Below are positions 50,655-59,090 of a stretch of 64,000 nt of DNA, one piece after another. The number at the start of each line of letters is the position of its first letter. Position 1 is the stretch's first letter. Below the pieces are notes generated by a model that saw nothing but the letters and a program-made list of their open reading frames with translations, ran no database searches and had not been told where the DNA came from. Both the position numbers and the translations under genes were made by a program. The stretch comes from Exiguobacterium sp. 9-2 (GTDB taxonomy: Bacteria > Bacillota > Bacilli > Exiguobacteriales > Exiguobacteriaceae), in contig NZ_CP142850.1 in assembly GCF_036287235.1 (NCBI RefSeq), forward strand, positions 460,001 to 524,000, read 5' to 3'.

Positions 50655-51971
50655 ATGTATGGAAGTCAATACCTGACAGAAGAAAACAACACGTTGCACA
50701 TCGATGGTGTCGCAGCGACCGATCTTGCAGCACAGTACGGAACACCATTGTACGTGATGGCAGAACGGGAGCTGACGGATCGACTGGCGACCGTCCGGGA
50801 ACACTTCCTTGATAAGTATCCGAATACGTATGCTTCCTTCGCTTCTAAAGCATTGACTGTCAGTGCGGTGTATGAACAAGTCGTGCGTCATGGTCTTGGA
50901 ATTGACGTCGTCACGGGCGGGGAACTCTTCATCGCCCGTCAATCGGGCGTTCCAGCAGAGCGAATTTATTTCCATGGTTCGAATAAATCAACGGCTGATC
51001 TTCAGTATGCTGTCGAAGAAGGTGTCGGACGAATCGTCATCGATCACTTTGCAGAGATTGCACAACTGGAAGCGATTGCGGCACAAGCTGGTCGAACGGT
51101 TCATGTCTTGATTCGGATCGTGCCACAAGTCATCGGGGGAGCGCATGCGAAAATTCAGACAGGTGGTGTCGATACGAAATTCGGTTTCTCGACACATGCG
51201 TCAGATTACTTGGACGCAATCGAAGCGATTTTAGCATCAGAACATCTATCGTTACTTGGCATCCATTGTCATGTCGGTTCGCAAATCCAAGATCCGTCGC
51301 TGTTCGAACAGACGGCTCGGACGATGATGGGCTTCGTCGAAATAATTCGTGTACAACATGATTTCACAGTCAGCGAAGTCAACGTTGGAGGTGGGTTCGG
51401 AATTGCCTATACGCAGGACGACCAGCCACTTGATTTTGAAGCGACGATCGCACGCGTCATGGATGTCATTGAGACGGAAACGGCACGACTCGGCATCGAA
51501 CGTCCGCGAATCGGTATCGAACCAGGACGCTGGGTCGTTGCGAATGCAGGGACGACACTTTATACAGTTGGGGCAATCAAAGAGATCGAACGCGTCCGGA
51601 CATATCTTTCGGTGGACGGTGGAATGACGGATAACATTCGTCCCGCACTTTACGGAGCGGTTTATGAAACCGTCATCGCTAACCGGATGAGTGGCGAAAC
51701 GACCGAAGTGACCGTCGTTGGAGCAGCTTGTGAATCAGGTGATCTCGTCGCTGAAAAAGCGCAGTTAGTTACGCCAAAGAGTGGCGATACCCTCGCTGTA
51801 TTTGGAACGGGAGCGTATAACTTCTCGATGGCAAGCAACTACAATCAATTCTTACGTCCGGCACTCGTCTTCGTTCGGGACGGGGAATCCCGCGAAGTCG
51901 TCCGTCGACAAACATATGCGGACTTAGTTCAGTGTGATCTTGGAATCAATGGGGTCCGTTCAGAGTCATAA
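50655..51971 (+). CDS. lysA: Diaminopimelate decarboxylase
   Basis: LysA decarboxylates meso-diaminopimelate to lysine. The 438-residue enzyme has the PLP lysine Lys65 in FASKALTV, VTGGELFIARQSGVP, HCHVGSQI, VNVGGGFGI and GIEPGRWVV, followed by the second-half cysteine motif GAACESGD. An AAGGAGG site precedes it. It is the last gene of the riboswitch-controlled operon. Confidence 0.97.
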   Translation: MYGSQYLTEENNTLHIDGVAATDLAAQYGTPLYVMAERELTDRLATVREHFLDKYPNTYASFASKALTVSAVYEQVVRHGLGIDVVTGGELFIARQSGVPAERIYFHGSNKSTADLQYAVEEGVGRIVIDHFAEIAQLEAIAAQAGRTVHVLIRIVPQVIGGAHAKIQTGGVDTKFGFSTHASDYLDAIEAILASEHLSLLGIHCHVGSQIQDPSLFEQTARTMMGFVEIIRVQHDFTVSEVNVGGGFGIAYTQDDQPLDFEATIARVMDVIETETARLGIERPRIGIEPGRWVVANAGTTLYTVGAIKEIERVRTYLSVDGGMTDNIRPALYGAVYETVIANRMSGETTEVTVVGAACESGDLVAEKAQLVTPKSGDTLAVFGTGAYNFSMASNYNQFLRPALVFVRDGESREVVRRQTYADLVQCDLGINGVRSES

Positions 51972-52000
51972 GAGGTGAGGGGTCAAGCGATTGACGACAA

Positions 52001-52028
52001 AAAAACCGGCGCAATCTCGCCGGTTTTT
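52001..52028. terminator. Bidirectional terminator after lysA
   Basis: AAAAACCGGCG (52001-52011) pairs perfectly with CGCCGGTTTTT (52018-52028). A-rich and T-rich flanks allow it to end the lysine operon and the convergent deacetylase gene. Confidence 0.93.
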
Positions 52029-52038
52029 CATACATGTG

Positions 52039-52075
52039 ACGATTCTTCTCGCGACTAGAGAGGAATCGTTTTTTT
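52039..52075 (+). terminator. Second plus-strand terminator-like hairpin after lysA
   Basis: ACGATTCTTCTC (52039-52050) pairs with GAGAGGAATCGT (52058-52069), with one wobble, followed by seven T. It is a second stop signal on the plus strand, 16 bases before the end of the convergent gene. Confidence 0.75.
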
Positions 52076-52091
52076 GCTGTGATCAGTATAT

Positions 52092-53087
52092 TCATTTTGG
52101 GATTTTCAAGACTTGTCCAACGAGTAAGAGATTCGGATTTGTGATGCCGTTCGCCTGCATTAATGCTGTGACGGTGACGCCGTAACGTGTCGCAATCGAG
52201 TAAAGTGTATCACCCGCTTTAACCGTATACGTCGTTGTCGGGATTTTTAAGACTTGACCGACATTGAGTAGACTCCAATTCGTGATGTTGTTCGCACTCG
52301 CGAGGGCAGAGACCGAGACATTGTATTTACGGGCAATCGAATAGAGTGTATCGCCCGCTTTGACCGTATACGTCGTACCGGTTGGGACCGTAGAACGCAA
52401 CAGTTCTGAAATCGTGACGAACGAATAGCCTTTTGCTTTTAATTTCGAAATCATCGTCGGCAGGGCGGTTGGTGTTCCTTTCGCACCAGCCCCAGTGTGC
52501 ATGAGGATGATTGATCCAGGAACGACTTTTGGTAACACACGATCCAAGATGGCTGTTGAAGAGATCCCTTTCCAATCCGTCGAATCGATATTCCATTGAA
52601 TCGTTTTCGTATAACCAGCCGCTCCGACGACACTCAATACCTTGCTGTTACTCGCGCCGAACGGCGCCCGAAAAATTGGTTTCGTCGTTTTTCCGGTCAA
52701 GGATCGGATGAGCGACTCCGTCCGGGATAATTCACTTGTCATTTGGCTTGCTGATAAAGTCGTGAAATCCGGATGTGAATACGAGTGATTGCCGATTTGA
52801 TGTGTTGGAGAGGCGGTTGTGATGTTTTTAATCGATTGAGGATGGTTGTTTGCACCACTGCCTGTTAAAAAGAAAGTAGCTTTCACTTGATTACTTTTTA
52901 AGACACTTAATATTTTGGCAATGTTCGTTCCGTCTGAACCGTCATCAAATGTCAATGCGACGACTTTTTTGGTCGTCGTTCCTTTTGTGACAAACGTAGA
53001 ACTCGCTGCATCGACCTGTGAGGGAATTGAAAGTGGGGTTAGGAGAAGCAATCCGATCATCATGATGGTGGGTTTCTTGATGTTCAT
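52092..53087 (-). CDS. Secreted polysaccharide deacetylase with two LysM domains
   Basis: The 331-residue protein has a signal peptide (about residues 1-27), a NodB-type deacetylase domain with TFDDG at 46-50 and metal ligands His101/His105 in [13 protein letters not shown], and LMHTGAG, then two C-terminal LysM repeats (about 238-281 and 286-330) that bind glycan chains. It probably removes acetyl groups from peptidoglycan or chitin-like polymers at the cell wall. The exact substrate (GlcNAc, MurNAc or chitin) is not readable. The ribosome binding site is GAAGGAGGCCC. Confidence 0.92.
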   Translation of the reverse strand: MNIKKPTIMMIGLLLLTPLSIPSQVDAASSTFVTKGTTTKKVVALTFDDGSDGTNIAKILSVLKSNQVKATFFLTGSGANNHPQSIKNITTASPTHQIGNHSYSHPDFTTLSASQMTSELSRTESLIRSLTGKTTKPIFRAPFGASNSKVLSVVGAAGYTKTIQWNIDSTDWKGISSTAILDRVLPKVVPGSIILMHTGAGAKGTPTALPTMISKLKAKGYSFVTISELLRSTVPTGTTYTVKAGDTLYSIARKYNVSVSALASANNITNWSLLNVGQVLKIPTTTYTVKAGDTLYSIATRYGVTVTALMQANGITNPNLLLVGQVLKIPK

Positions 53088-53218
53088 CGTTAAGGGCCTC
53101 CTTCATCAAAACATGCTTTATCAGTACTCTTTATTTAGGTATTCCCTTTATTTTTAAAAAAGAACTAAGAATTTCCCCTTTTTCAAAGAAATAAAACTGA
53201 TTTAATGGAAATTTGTTT

Positions 53219-53247
53219 AAACCATAATCTTTTTGGGAAACCATAAT
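53219..53247 (+). repeat. Direct repeat AAACCATAAT upstream of the OpuC-like operon
   Basis: AAACCATAAT occurs at 53219-53228 and 53238-53247, 19 bases start to start, about 32 bases before the ATP-binding gene. The palindrome GTTTAAAC (53215-53222) overlaps the first copy. The spacing is about two DNA turns, as in operators bound by dimers, but I see no -35/-10 pair that clearly fits. The rest of the gap 53088-53218 is AT rich. Confidence 0.45.
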
Positions 53248-53278
53248 ATATGGAAATAGTAAAAAGGAGTGAGAAGGA

Positions 53279-54406
53279 ATGATCGAATTCAAAAACGTCG
53301 GCAAGCAGTTTAAGGAAAATGTCGTCTTAAAAGGCTTATCGCTCGAGATTCAAAAGGGTGAACTCGTTGTTTTCATCGGACCAAGTGGTTGTGGGAAAAC
53401 GACATCACTTAAAATGATCAATCGATTGATCGAACCTTCTTCAGGCACGATTTTGGTCAATGGGAAGGATATCATGAAGACGGATACGATTGAATTAAGA
53501 CGACATATGGGATATGTCATTCAACAAACTGGTCTGTTCCCTCATATGACGGTCCGGGAAAACATTCAATTGATTGCTGGACTTGAGGGGAAAGATCACG
53601 ATCAAATGGATCAGCGGACAGAACAACTATTAACGATGGTCGGGCTTGATCCGAGACAATTTATTGATCGTTATCCGAGTGAACTCAGTGGCGGACAGCA
53701 GCAACGTGTCGGTTTTGCGCGTGCTCTGATGAATGATCCTGATGTCATCCTAATGGATGAGCCGTTCAGTGCTCTCGATCCCGTTACTCGTAATGATTTG
53801 CAGGAAGAGCTTTTCAACTTACAAGAGGAAGTGAAAAAGACGATTGTTTTCGTCACTCATGATATGGATGAAGCGATCAAGTTAGCGGATCGGATATGTA
53901 TCATGCGTGACGGGGAGATCGTTCAGTTCGATACTCCAGAAGAAATCCTGCGTCATCCAAAAGATGAATATGTCGAATCGTTCATCGGAAAAAATAAAAT
54001 TTGGAGTAGTCCAGAATTCATCAAGGCAGAAGATATCATGATTGAGGATCCAGTTTCAATCAGTGGTAAACGTACATTGCTACAGGGAATTGAAATCATG
54101 CGTGGGCGAAAAGTCGACAGTCTATTGATCACTGATCGTGACCGCGTTTTACAAGGGCTGATTAAGTTAAAGAACATCCAGACGATCCCGGATAAGAGCC
54201 AACGAATTGAAGAAGTAATGGAGGGCGAAATCATTGCCGTCAATGAACACGATTCGTTACTTGATGTCCTTGAAGTCATGAATCAGGAAGAGACAGGTTA
54301 TCTGCCGGTAACAGATGCAACAGGAAAACTAAGAGGATTAATCACGCGTAGTAGCTTACTTTCCGTCTTGAGTGAGCAATTCATTCATGAGGAGGAAGTT
54401 CAATGA
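53279..54406 (+). CDS. ABC transporter ATP-binding protein with CBS domains (OpuCA/EgtV type)
   Basis: The 375-residue protein drives import of quaternary ammonium compounds. Walker A GPSGCGKTT lies near residue 37, signature LSGGQQQRVGFARAL near 138, Walker B VILMDEPFSALDP near 158. Two CBS domains fill about 255-370 and in this family sense ionic strength or nucleotides. It overlaps the permease gene by four bases. Substrates to consider are glycine betaine, carnitine, choline, or ergothioneine (as for EgtUV); sequence alone does not decide. Confidence 0.93.
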   Translation: MIEFKNVGKQFKENVVLKGLSLEIQKGELVVFIGPSGCGKTTSLKMINRLIEPSSGTILVNGKDIMKTDTIELRRHMGYVIQQTGLFPHMTVRENIQLIAGLEGKDHDQMDQRTEQLLTMVGLDPRQFIDRYPSELSGGQQQRVGFARALMNDPDVILMDEPFSALDPVTRNDLQEELFNLQEEVKKTIVFVTHDMDEAIKLADRICIMRDGEIVQFDTPEEILRHPKDEYVESFIGKNKIWSSPEFIKAEDIMIEDPVSISGKRTLLQGIEIMRGRKVDSLLITDRDRVLQGLIKLKNIQTIPDKSQRIEEVMEGEIIAVNEHDSLLDVLEVMNQEETGYLPVTDATGKLRGLITRSSLLSVLSEQFIHEEEVQ

Positions 54407-55986
54407 ACGGTTTCTTTGATTATGTAAAAAATAATACCGATCAAATCGGTGACTTATTACTGGAGCACTTACAGCTGACGGTCTTTGCCGTCGTCATCGC
54501 CGTCGTCCTTGGGATTCCGATCGGGATTTTAATCACGCGCTATCAAAAGTTCGCAAAACCGGTCCTCGCGCTGACGAGCGTCGTGCAAGCCGTCCCGAGT
54601 CTTGCTTTACTCGGTTTCTTAATTCCGTTCATCGGTATCGGATCGACACCAGCGATCATCATGGTCGTGCTCTATTCACTCTTGCCGATCGTCAAAAATA
54701 CGTACACAGGTCTATCGAGTATTCCGGGAGATACGCTTGAAGCAGCAAAAGGAATTGGTTTGACGGATCGTCAAATCCTCAGTAAGGTCCAGATTCCGCT
54801 TGCCTTACCGATCATGATGGCAGGGATTCGGATTTCAGCCGTCACAGCGGTCGGTTTAATGACGATTTCAGCATTCATCGGTGCCGGTGGTCTTGGTTAC
54901 CTTGTCTTTTCAGGTATTCAAACGGTTGATAATAACCAGATTCTCGCCGGAGCGATTCCAGCTGGTATCTTAGCGCTTATCATCGACTTCGTCGTCAGCC
55001 GGATTGAATATTCGGTGGCGCCGAACGGTATTCCGCTCGCAGATGGTCGAATTAAAAACAAGGCACGGAAGCGCCGTAAAGCGATGTCAGCGGGACGCAA
55101 GATCGCAATCGCAAGCATCGTCTTCCTATTGGTTGGTGGTACAGTCGCTTATTCTTTCCTCAAGGAAGATAAGATCGTCATCGGATCGAAGAACTTTACG
55201 GAACAGTTGATTCTTGGAAATATGTTAGCGGATTTAATCGAAGATAAAACGGATCTACAAGTCGAACGTCAATTAAATCTCGGGGGGACGAAGGTCGCTT
55301 ACGGGGCGCTTGAAAAAGGGGAGATTGACGCGTATGTCGAGTACACAGGGACATTGTTGATCGACGTGCTCAAGCAGGAAGTCGAGACGGATCCGAAAAC
55401 GGTCTATGCAAAAGTCGGGAAGATGATTCCCGAAAAAAGTCAGGTCGATGTCCTAGATCCGATCGGCTTCAACAATACGTATGCTCTTGCCATGACAAAA
55501 GAAGACATTAAGAAGTACGACTTGAAGACAGTGTCGGACATGTCAAAAGTCAGTGATCGCTTGATTCTCGGTTCAACGATTGAATTCGCGAACCGTGAGG
55601 ATGGTTATCTTGGTCTAAAGAAGAAGTATCCGGATATGAAGTTCAAAGATGTACAACCAGTTGATGGAGGACTTCGCTATACAGCATTGACGAACGGTCG
55701 AACGAATGTCATCGATAGTTTTTCAACAGACGGTCTTTTAAAGAAGTTTGATTTGACTGTACTCAAAGATGATAAAGAGTTCTTCCCACCCTACTATGCG
55801 GTACCACTTGTTCGTCAAGAAACCCTTAAAGAACATCCAGAGCTGAAAAAAGTCCTCAACACATTGAAGGATAAAATCACGGATGAAACGATGCAAGAAC
55901 TGAACTACAAAGCAGATGTTGAGAAGCAGCGTCCTGAAAAAGTCGCGCGTGATTTCTTGATTAAAGAAGGATTGATTTCTAAATAA
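54403..55986 (+). CDS. Fused ABC permease and substrate-binding protein (OpuC/EgtU type)
   Basis: This 527-residue protein joins a permease domain (about residues 1-215, with EAAKGIGLTDRQILSKVQIP as the ATPase-contact loop) through an extra membrane helix (about 232-252) to an extracellular binding domain (about 258-527) with GSKNFTEQLILGNMLADL and AYVEYTGTLL. With the ATPase gene upstream it forms a two-gene importer, unlike the four-gene OpuC of B. subtilis. Streptococcal EgtU and Listeria BilEB share this fusion, so ergothioneine is a fair alternative to betaine-like osmolytes. Confidence 0.92.
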   Translation: MNGFFDYVKNNTDQIGDLLLEHLQLTVFAVVIAVVLGIPIGILITRYQKFAKPVLALTSVVQAVPSLALLGFLIPFIGIGSTPAIIMVVLYSLLPIVKNTYTGLSSIPGDTLEAAKGIGLTDRQILSKVQIPLALPIMMAGIRISAVTAVGLMTISAFIGAGGLGYLVFSGIQTVDNNQILAGAIPAGILALIIDFVVSRIEYSVAPNGIPLADGRIKNKARKRRKAMSAGRKIAIASIVFLLVGGTVAYSFLKEDKIVIGSKNFTEQLILGNMLADLIEDKTDLQVERQLNLGGTKVAYGALEKGEIDAYVEYTGTLLIDVLKQEVETDPKTVYAKVGKMIPEKSQVDVLDPIGFNNTYALAMTKEDIKKYDLKTVSDMSKVSDRLILGSTIEFANREDGYLGLKKKYPDMKFKDVQPVDGGLRYTALTNGRTNVIDSFSTDGLLKKFDLTVLKDDKEFFPPYYAVPLVRQETLKEHPELKKVLNTLKDKITDETMQELNYKADVEKQRPEKVARDFLIKEGLISK

Positions 55987-55992
55987 ACAGAT

Positions 55993-56026
55993 AGAGCCGA
56001 GGCGGGAATCCGCTTCGGCTCTTTTT
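55993..56026 (+). terminator. Terminator after the fused transporter
   Basis: AGAGCCGAGGCGG (55993-56005) pairs with CCGCTTCGGCTCT (56010-56022), with one wobble, followed by T. Confidence 0.92.
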
Positions 56027-56081
56027 GTATGCGCGCTGACGCGCTATATCGTTTTGGAAAATACGTAATCAAGTGATTAAA

Positions 56082-56135
56082 TTATTTTTTGATGCGACTA
56101 GCGAGCCAAGCGCGAACAGTGCGTTGCTGAATCAT
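56082..56135 (-). CDS. Possible 17-residue basic peptide
   Basis: On the minus strand an ATG at 56135 overlaps the TGA of the upstream 61-residue gene as ATGA and opens MIQQRTVRAWLASRIKK. GAGAGGAAG lies seven bases before it, formed by codons of the upstream gene. The peptide is basic and could form an amphipathic helix. It is too short for homology; translation coupling and the good site are the only evidence. Confidence 0.35.
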   Translation of the reverse strand: MIQQRTVRAWLASRIKK

Positions 56136-56317
56136 ACACGTTCTTCCTCTCGGTTTAATGTTCCAAGGCGGTGCTCGGCATCTTTAACGATACGTACTTG
56201 AACCTCAGCTGTCAACCAATCTGTTTCGAATTCAGGTAACGTCGGCAAACCATAGCTTGGGTTACTCGTAGATGAAAATAAATCAGACATAATACGTTCT
56301 TCATATACTGGAATCAT
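56132..56317 (-). CDS. Hypothetical 61-residue protein
   Basis: I do not recognise this protein. It is acidic in the middle, has an SSTSNPSYGLPTLPEFETDW segment rich in Ser and Pro, and ends in the charged REEERV. No membrane helix or signal peptide is seen. AGAGGGGAT precedes the ATG at 56317 on the minus strand, which supports translation. It lies downstream of the carbonic-anhydrase-like gene; a cre-like site lies between the two. Confidence 0.6.
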   Translation of the reverse strand: MIPVYEERIMSDLFSSTSNPSYGLPTLPEFETDWLTAEVQVRIVKDAEHRLGTLNREEERV

Positions 56318-56418
56318 ATAAAAATCCCCTCTCTGTGTCTTGATTCATCTCTTGCACCTCTAGTGTACGAAAGAATTGTAAAGACGGAAGAGGGGAGGTA
56401 TTAAGAACCTGTGAACTT

Positions 56419-56432
56419 TGTAAACGTTCTCA
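56419..56432 (+). promoter_or_regulatory. Perfect-consensus cre-like site
   Basis: TGTAAACGTTCTCA matches the CcpA consensus TGWAANCGNTNWCA at all 14 positions. It overlaps the last codon of the minus-strand carbonic-anhydrase-like gene and lies about 100 bases before the 61-residue gene. I found no convincing promoter beside it, so its target is unclear. Confidence 0.5.
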
Positions 56433-56969
56433 CAAACTTGTCAAATCCTCTGTAATGGCTTCACAACTATCGGCATATTGCTGCCCTCGTTTCACATATT
56501 TTCGGACTGTCCGTTCCATGATGAATCGATCGTGGTCGCTGATATCGCGGACGATTTTTGCAGGAACCCCCATAACCATTGTCCCTGCAGGCACCTTCAT
56601 TTTTGGCGGAACAAGACTTCCGGCAGCAACGAATGCACCTTCTCCAATTTCAGCTTCATCAAGGATCGTTGCCGACATTCCAATCAAAGCTCCTTTTCGA
56701 ATGATACCTCCATGAATCATTGCCATATGACCAATCGTGACTTCATCTTCAATGATAGTCGGAAACCCTTCATACTGATGAATCATCGAACCATCTTGAA
56801 TGTTGACGCGTTCTCCGATTTGGATCGGACCTTCATCTCCCCGGATGACTGTATTGAACCAGACGGATGAGTCTTTTCCGATCGTGACCTCTCCGATGAC
56901 CTTTGATCCATCCGCTAAATAAACGGATGGATCGATGTTTGGAATAAGTGAACCGACACGATATTTCAT
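56430..56969 (-). CDS. Gamma-carbonic-anhydrase-like hexapeptide protein
   Basis: The 179-residue protein is a left-handed beta-helix of the gamma-CA/YrdA/PaaY group. The three zinc-ligand histidines are visible: one in SMIHQYEG and two in IGHMAMIHGG, so metal binding is likely. Enzyme activity varies in this family and cannot be assumed. I start at ATG 56969, with TGAGGGGGA upstream on the minus strand, rather than at ATG 56999, which precedes that site. Confidence 0.9.
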   Translation of the reverse strand: MKYRVGSLIPNIDPSVYLADGSKVIGEVTIGKDSSVWFNTVIRGDEGPIQIGERVNIQDGSMIHQYEGFPTIIEDEVTIGHMAMIHGGIIRKGALIGMSATILDEAEIGEGAFVAAGSLVPPKMKVPAGTMVMGVPAKIVRDISDHDRFIMERTVRKYVKRGQQYADSCEAITEDLTSL

Positions 56970-57030
56970 GCGTTTTTCCCCCTCAGGCATTAAATCCATA
57001 CTCTTTCATCTTGACGTTACAAAAAATAAA

Positions 57031-57060
57031 TTGCAACAGCTTCCAAACTAATTGTAAGAT
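57031..57060 (+). promoter_or_regulatory. Probable promoter of ade
   Basis: TTGCAA (57031-57036) and TAAGAT (57055-57060) are 18 bases apart, about 33 bases before the start codon. I saw no PurBox beside it. Confidence 0.45.
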
Positions 57061-57093
57061 AGTGAAAATACGCTTACACCAGGAGGAGACAGG

Positions 57094-58827
57094 ATGGAAC
57101 AAACAGTACGTGAACGATTGATTGCGATTGCTGCAAAAAAAGAGAAAGCAGCTGTCGTCTATCAGAACATTTCAGTCATCGATGTCATGACACGTGAGAC
57201 GTATACGGCAGATGTAGCGATTGATTCAGGCTTTATTGCTGCTGTCGGAGAGGGGTATGAAGGAGTCGAGAATCGTCCGGGAACGAGTCTGTTCATCGCT
57301 CCAAGTTTTGTTGATGCCCATGTCCATATCGAATCATCGATGGTACCACCAAGTGAGTATGAGCAGGCGATTTTACCACTAGGCGTCACGACGATCATCG
57401 CGGATCCACATGAGATTGCGAACGTCAAAGGCGCAGAAGGTTTGTCCTTCATGCTAGATGATGCAGAAGATCTCGCCCTTGACGTGCGCATGATGTTACC
57501 GAGCTGTGTCCCGGCGACTTCGTTTGAACATGCGGGGGCATCACTTGATGCTGCGGCACTTGCGCCATTCGTCAATCATCCGGGTGTCCATGGTTTAGGT
57601 GAAGTCATGGATTATCCGGCTGTCGAACGAGCCGATCGCGACATGTTACAAAAAATCAAACAGATTGAAGACGCAGGGAAACTTGTCGATGGACATGCTG
57701 CAGGACTCGGACTACGCGAAATCAACATTTATGGTGTCGCTGGAATTCGGACGGATCATGAATCCGTCAGTAAGGAAGATGCAATTGCACGAGCACGTCG
57801 TGGTCTGTATGTCGAGGTACGGGAAGGGTCAGCAGCCCGAAACTTGAAGGAAGTACTCGATGCCGTGACAGAGAGTAATGCCAGCAGGTTCCTCTTCTGT
57901 ACGGATGATAAACATTTGGACGATACATTACGCGAAGGTACGATTGATTATAATATTCGCTATGCGATTCGTCATGGGATTAAACGCGAAACAGCGTATG
58001 CGATGGCATCGTTGCACGCGACGAACGCGTATCGTCTAGACGATCGGGGAGCCATCGTACCAGGACGCCGGGCGGACTTCGTCTTATTATCGGATGCCGA
58101 TAACGTCGTGATTGATGAGGTTTATATTCAAGGGAATTGTGTCGCACGAGCAGGGAAAACGATTCGACCCGTTCGCCGTGCTCATGTGCCGGAGTCATTA
58201 CGTGGAACCTTGAATACAAAACCGATCACACCAGAAGTATTCGCCCTTCCACTCGAATCAGCACGTGCGCATGTCATCGGAGTCATTCCGAAAAGCATCG
58301 TCACCGAGCATTTAATTCTCGACGTTCCACTTCAAGAAGGGCATTTCGTTCCTGTGCCAGAGGAGGATCTCTTAAAAATTGCTGTCATTGAGCGTCATCA
58401 CGGGACATCGTTCTCAGCAGTTGGGATCGTCAAAGGATTTAAGATGAAGCGTGGAGCGATTGCTGCGACCGTTGCTCATGATTCACATAATCTCGTCATC
58501 GTTGGGGCATCAGACGAAGAGATGCAACTCGCTGCAGAACGTCTTGTTCAAGCGGGTGGGGGTGTCATTGCTGTTAATGGACAAGACGTGCTTGCAGAGT
58601 TACCGCTTGAAATCGCTGGGTTGATGACGAATCGTCCTTTCCAAGAAGTCGGGGATACACTCGAAGCATTAAACGATGCACTTGATGTATTAGAAGCGGA
58701 TCGGTCCTTTAATCCTTATTTGACGATGTCGTTCCTTTGCTTACCGGTCATTCCGGAATTGAAGTTGACCGACAGTGGGTTATTCGATGTGAAACACTTC
58801 CAGCATATTTCAGTACAAGCAAACTAA
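57094..58827 (+). CDS. ade: Adenine deaminase
   Basis: Ade converts adenine to hypoxanthine and ammonia in purine salvage. The 577-residue amidohydrolase has all the expected motifs: VDAHVHIESSMV near residue 75, TTIIADPHEIANV near 104, HGLGEVMDYP, DGHAAGL, RTDHESVS and FCTDDKH. Length matches B. subtilis AdeC. It stands alone between its own promoter and terminator, behind CAGGAGGAG. The window also holds the divergent paralogue YerA. Confidence 0.96.
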   Translation: MEQTVRERLIAIAAKKEKAAVVYQNISVIDVMTRETYTADVAIDSGFIAAVGEGYEGVENRPGTSLFIAPSFVDAHVHIESSMVPPSEYEQAILPLGVTTIIADPHEIANVKGAEGLSFMLDDAEDLALDVRMMLPSCVPATSFEHAGASLDAAALAPFVNHPGVHGLGEVMDYPAVERADRDMLQKIKQIEDAGKLVDGHAAGLGLREINIYGVAGIRTDHESVSKEDAIARARRGLYVEVREGSAARNLKEVLDAVTESNASRFLFCTDDKHLDDTLREGTIDYNIRYAIRHGIKRETAYAMASLHATNAYRLDDRGAIVPGRRADFVLLSDADNVVIDEVYIQGNCVARAGKTIRPVRRAHVPESLRGTLNTKPITPEVFALPLESARAHVIGVIPKSIVTEHLILDVPLQEGHFVPVPEEDLLKIAVIERHHGTSFSAVGIVKGFKMKRGAIAATVAHDSHNLVIVGASDEEMQLAAERLVQAGGGVIAVNGQDVLAELPLEIAGLMTNRPFQEVGDTLEALNDALDVLEADRSFNPYLTMSFLCLPVIPELKLTDSGLFDVKHFQHISVQAN

Positions 58828-58839
58828 AGTCCATCGCGA

Positions 58840-58874
58840 GTCTGAGTCTCTTTCCGGGACTCAGACCGTTTTTT
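58840..58874 (+). terminator. Terminator after ade
   Basis: GTCTGAGTC (58840-58848) pairs with GACTCAGAC (58858-58866), followed by a run of T. Confidence 0.9.
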
Positions 58875-58957
58875 ATTAGAAATAGATGATCTAAAATCAA
58901 AGAAAGATACTTTACAAAAGGTCTAAATATTCTTAATGAAACTTAATAGTTTGGATG

Positions 58958-58986
58958 TTGAATCATTTTGGAAAGCTTGTTATAGT
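58958..58986 (+). promoter_or_regulatory. Promoter of the 85-residue unknown gene
   Basis: TTGAAT (58958-58963) and TATAGT (58981-58986) are separated by 17 bases. The start should fall near 58993, leaving a leader of about 100 bases before the ATG at 59091. Confidence 0.7.
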
Positions 58987-59002
58987 AAGGTCTATATCAT
59001 TT

Positions 59003-59073
59003 GTGAGAAATCTCACTTTCTTTGAAACTCTTTATTTAAAAGAGTCGTAGAAAAGAATAGGATCACTAAAGTG
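59003..59073 (+). promoter_or_regulatory. Three inverted repeats in the leader of the 85-residue gene
   Basis: GTGAGA-AA-TCTCAC (59003-59016) lies just after the predicted transcription start, where a repressor could bind. ACTCTTT/AAAGAGT (59027-59033 with 59039-59045) and CACT-AA-AGTG (59064-59073) follow, the last directly before the AAAGGGGG ribosome binding site. They may be protein operators or leader RNA hairpins; no known riboswitch class was recognised. Confidence 0.45.
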
Positions 59074-59090
59074 GAAAGGGGGCTATATTT

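Noticed and set aside
57001-57093. Purine-repressor box upstream of ade
   Set aside because: I looked for paired CGAA-type PurBoxes and found none; only a TTGCAA-18-TAAGAT promoter is supportable.
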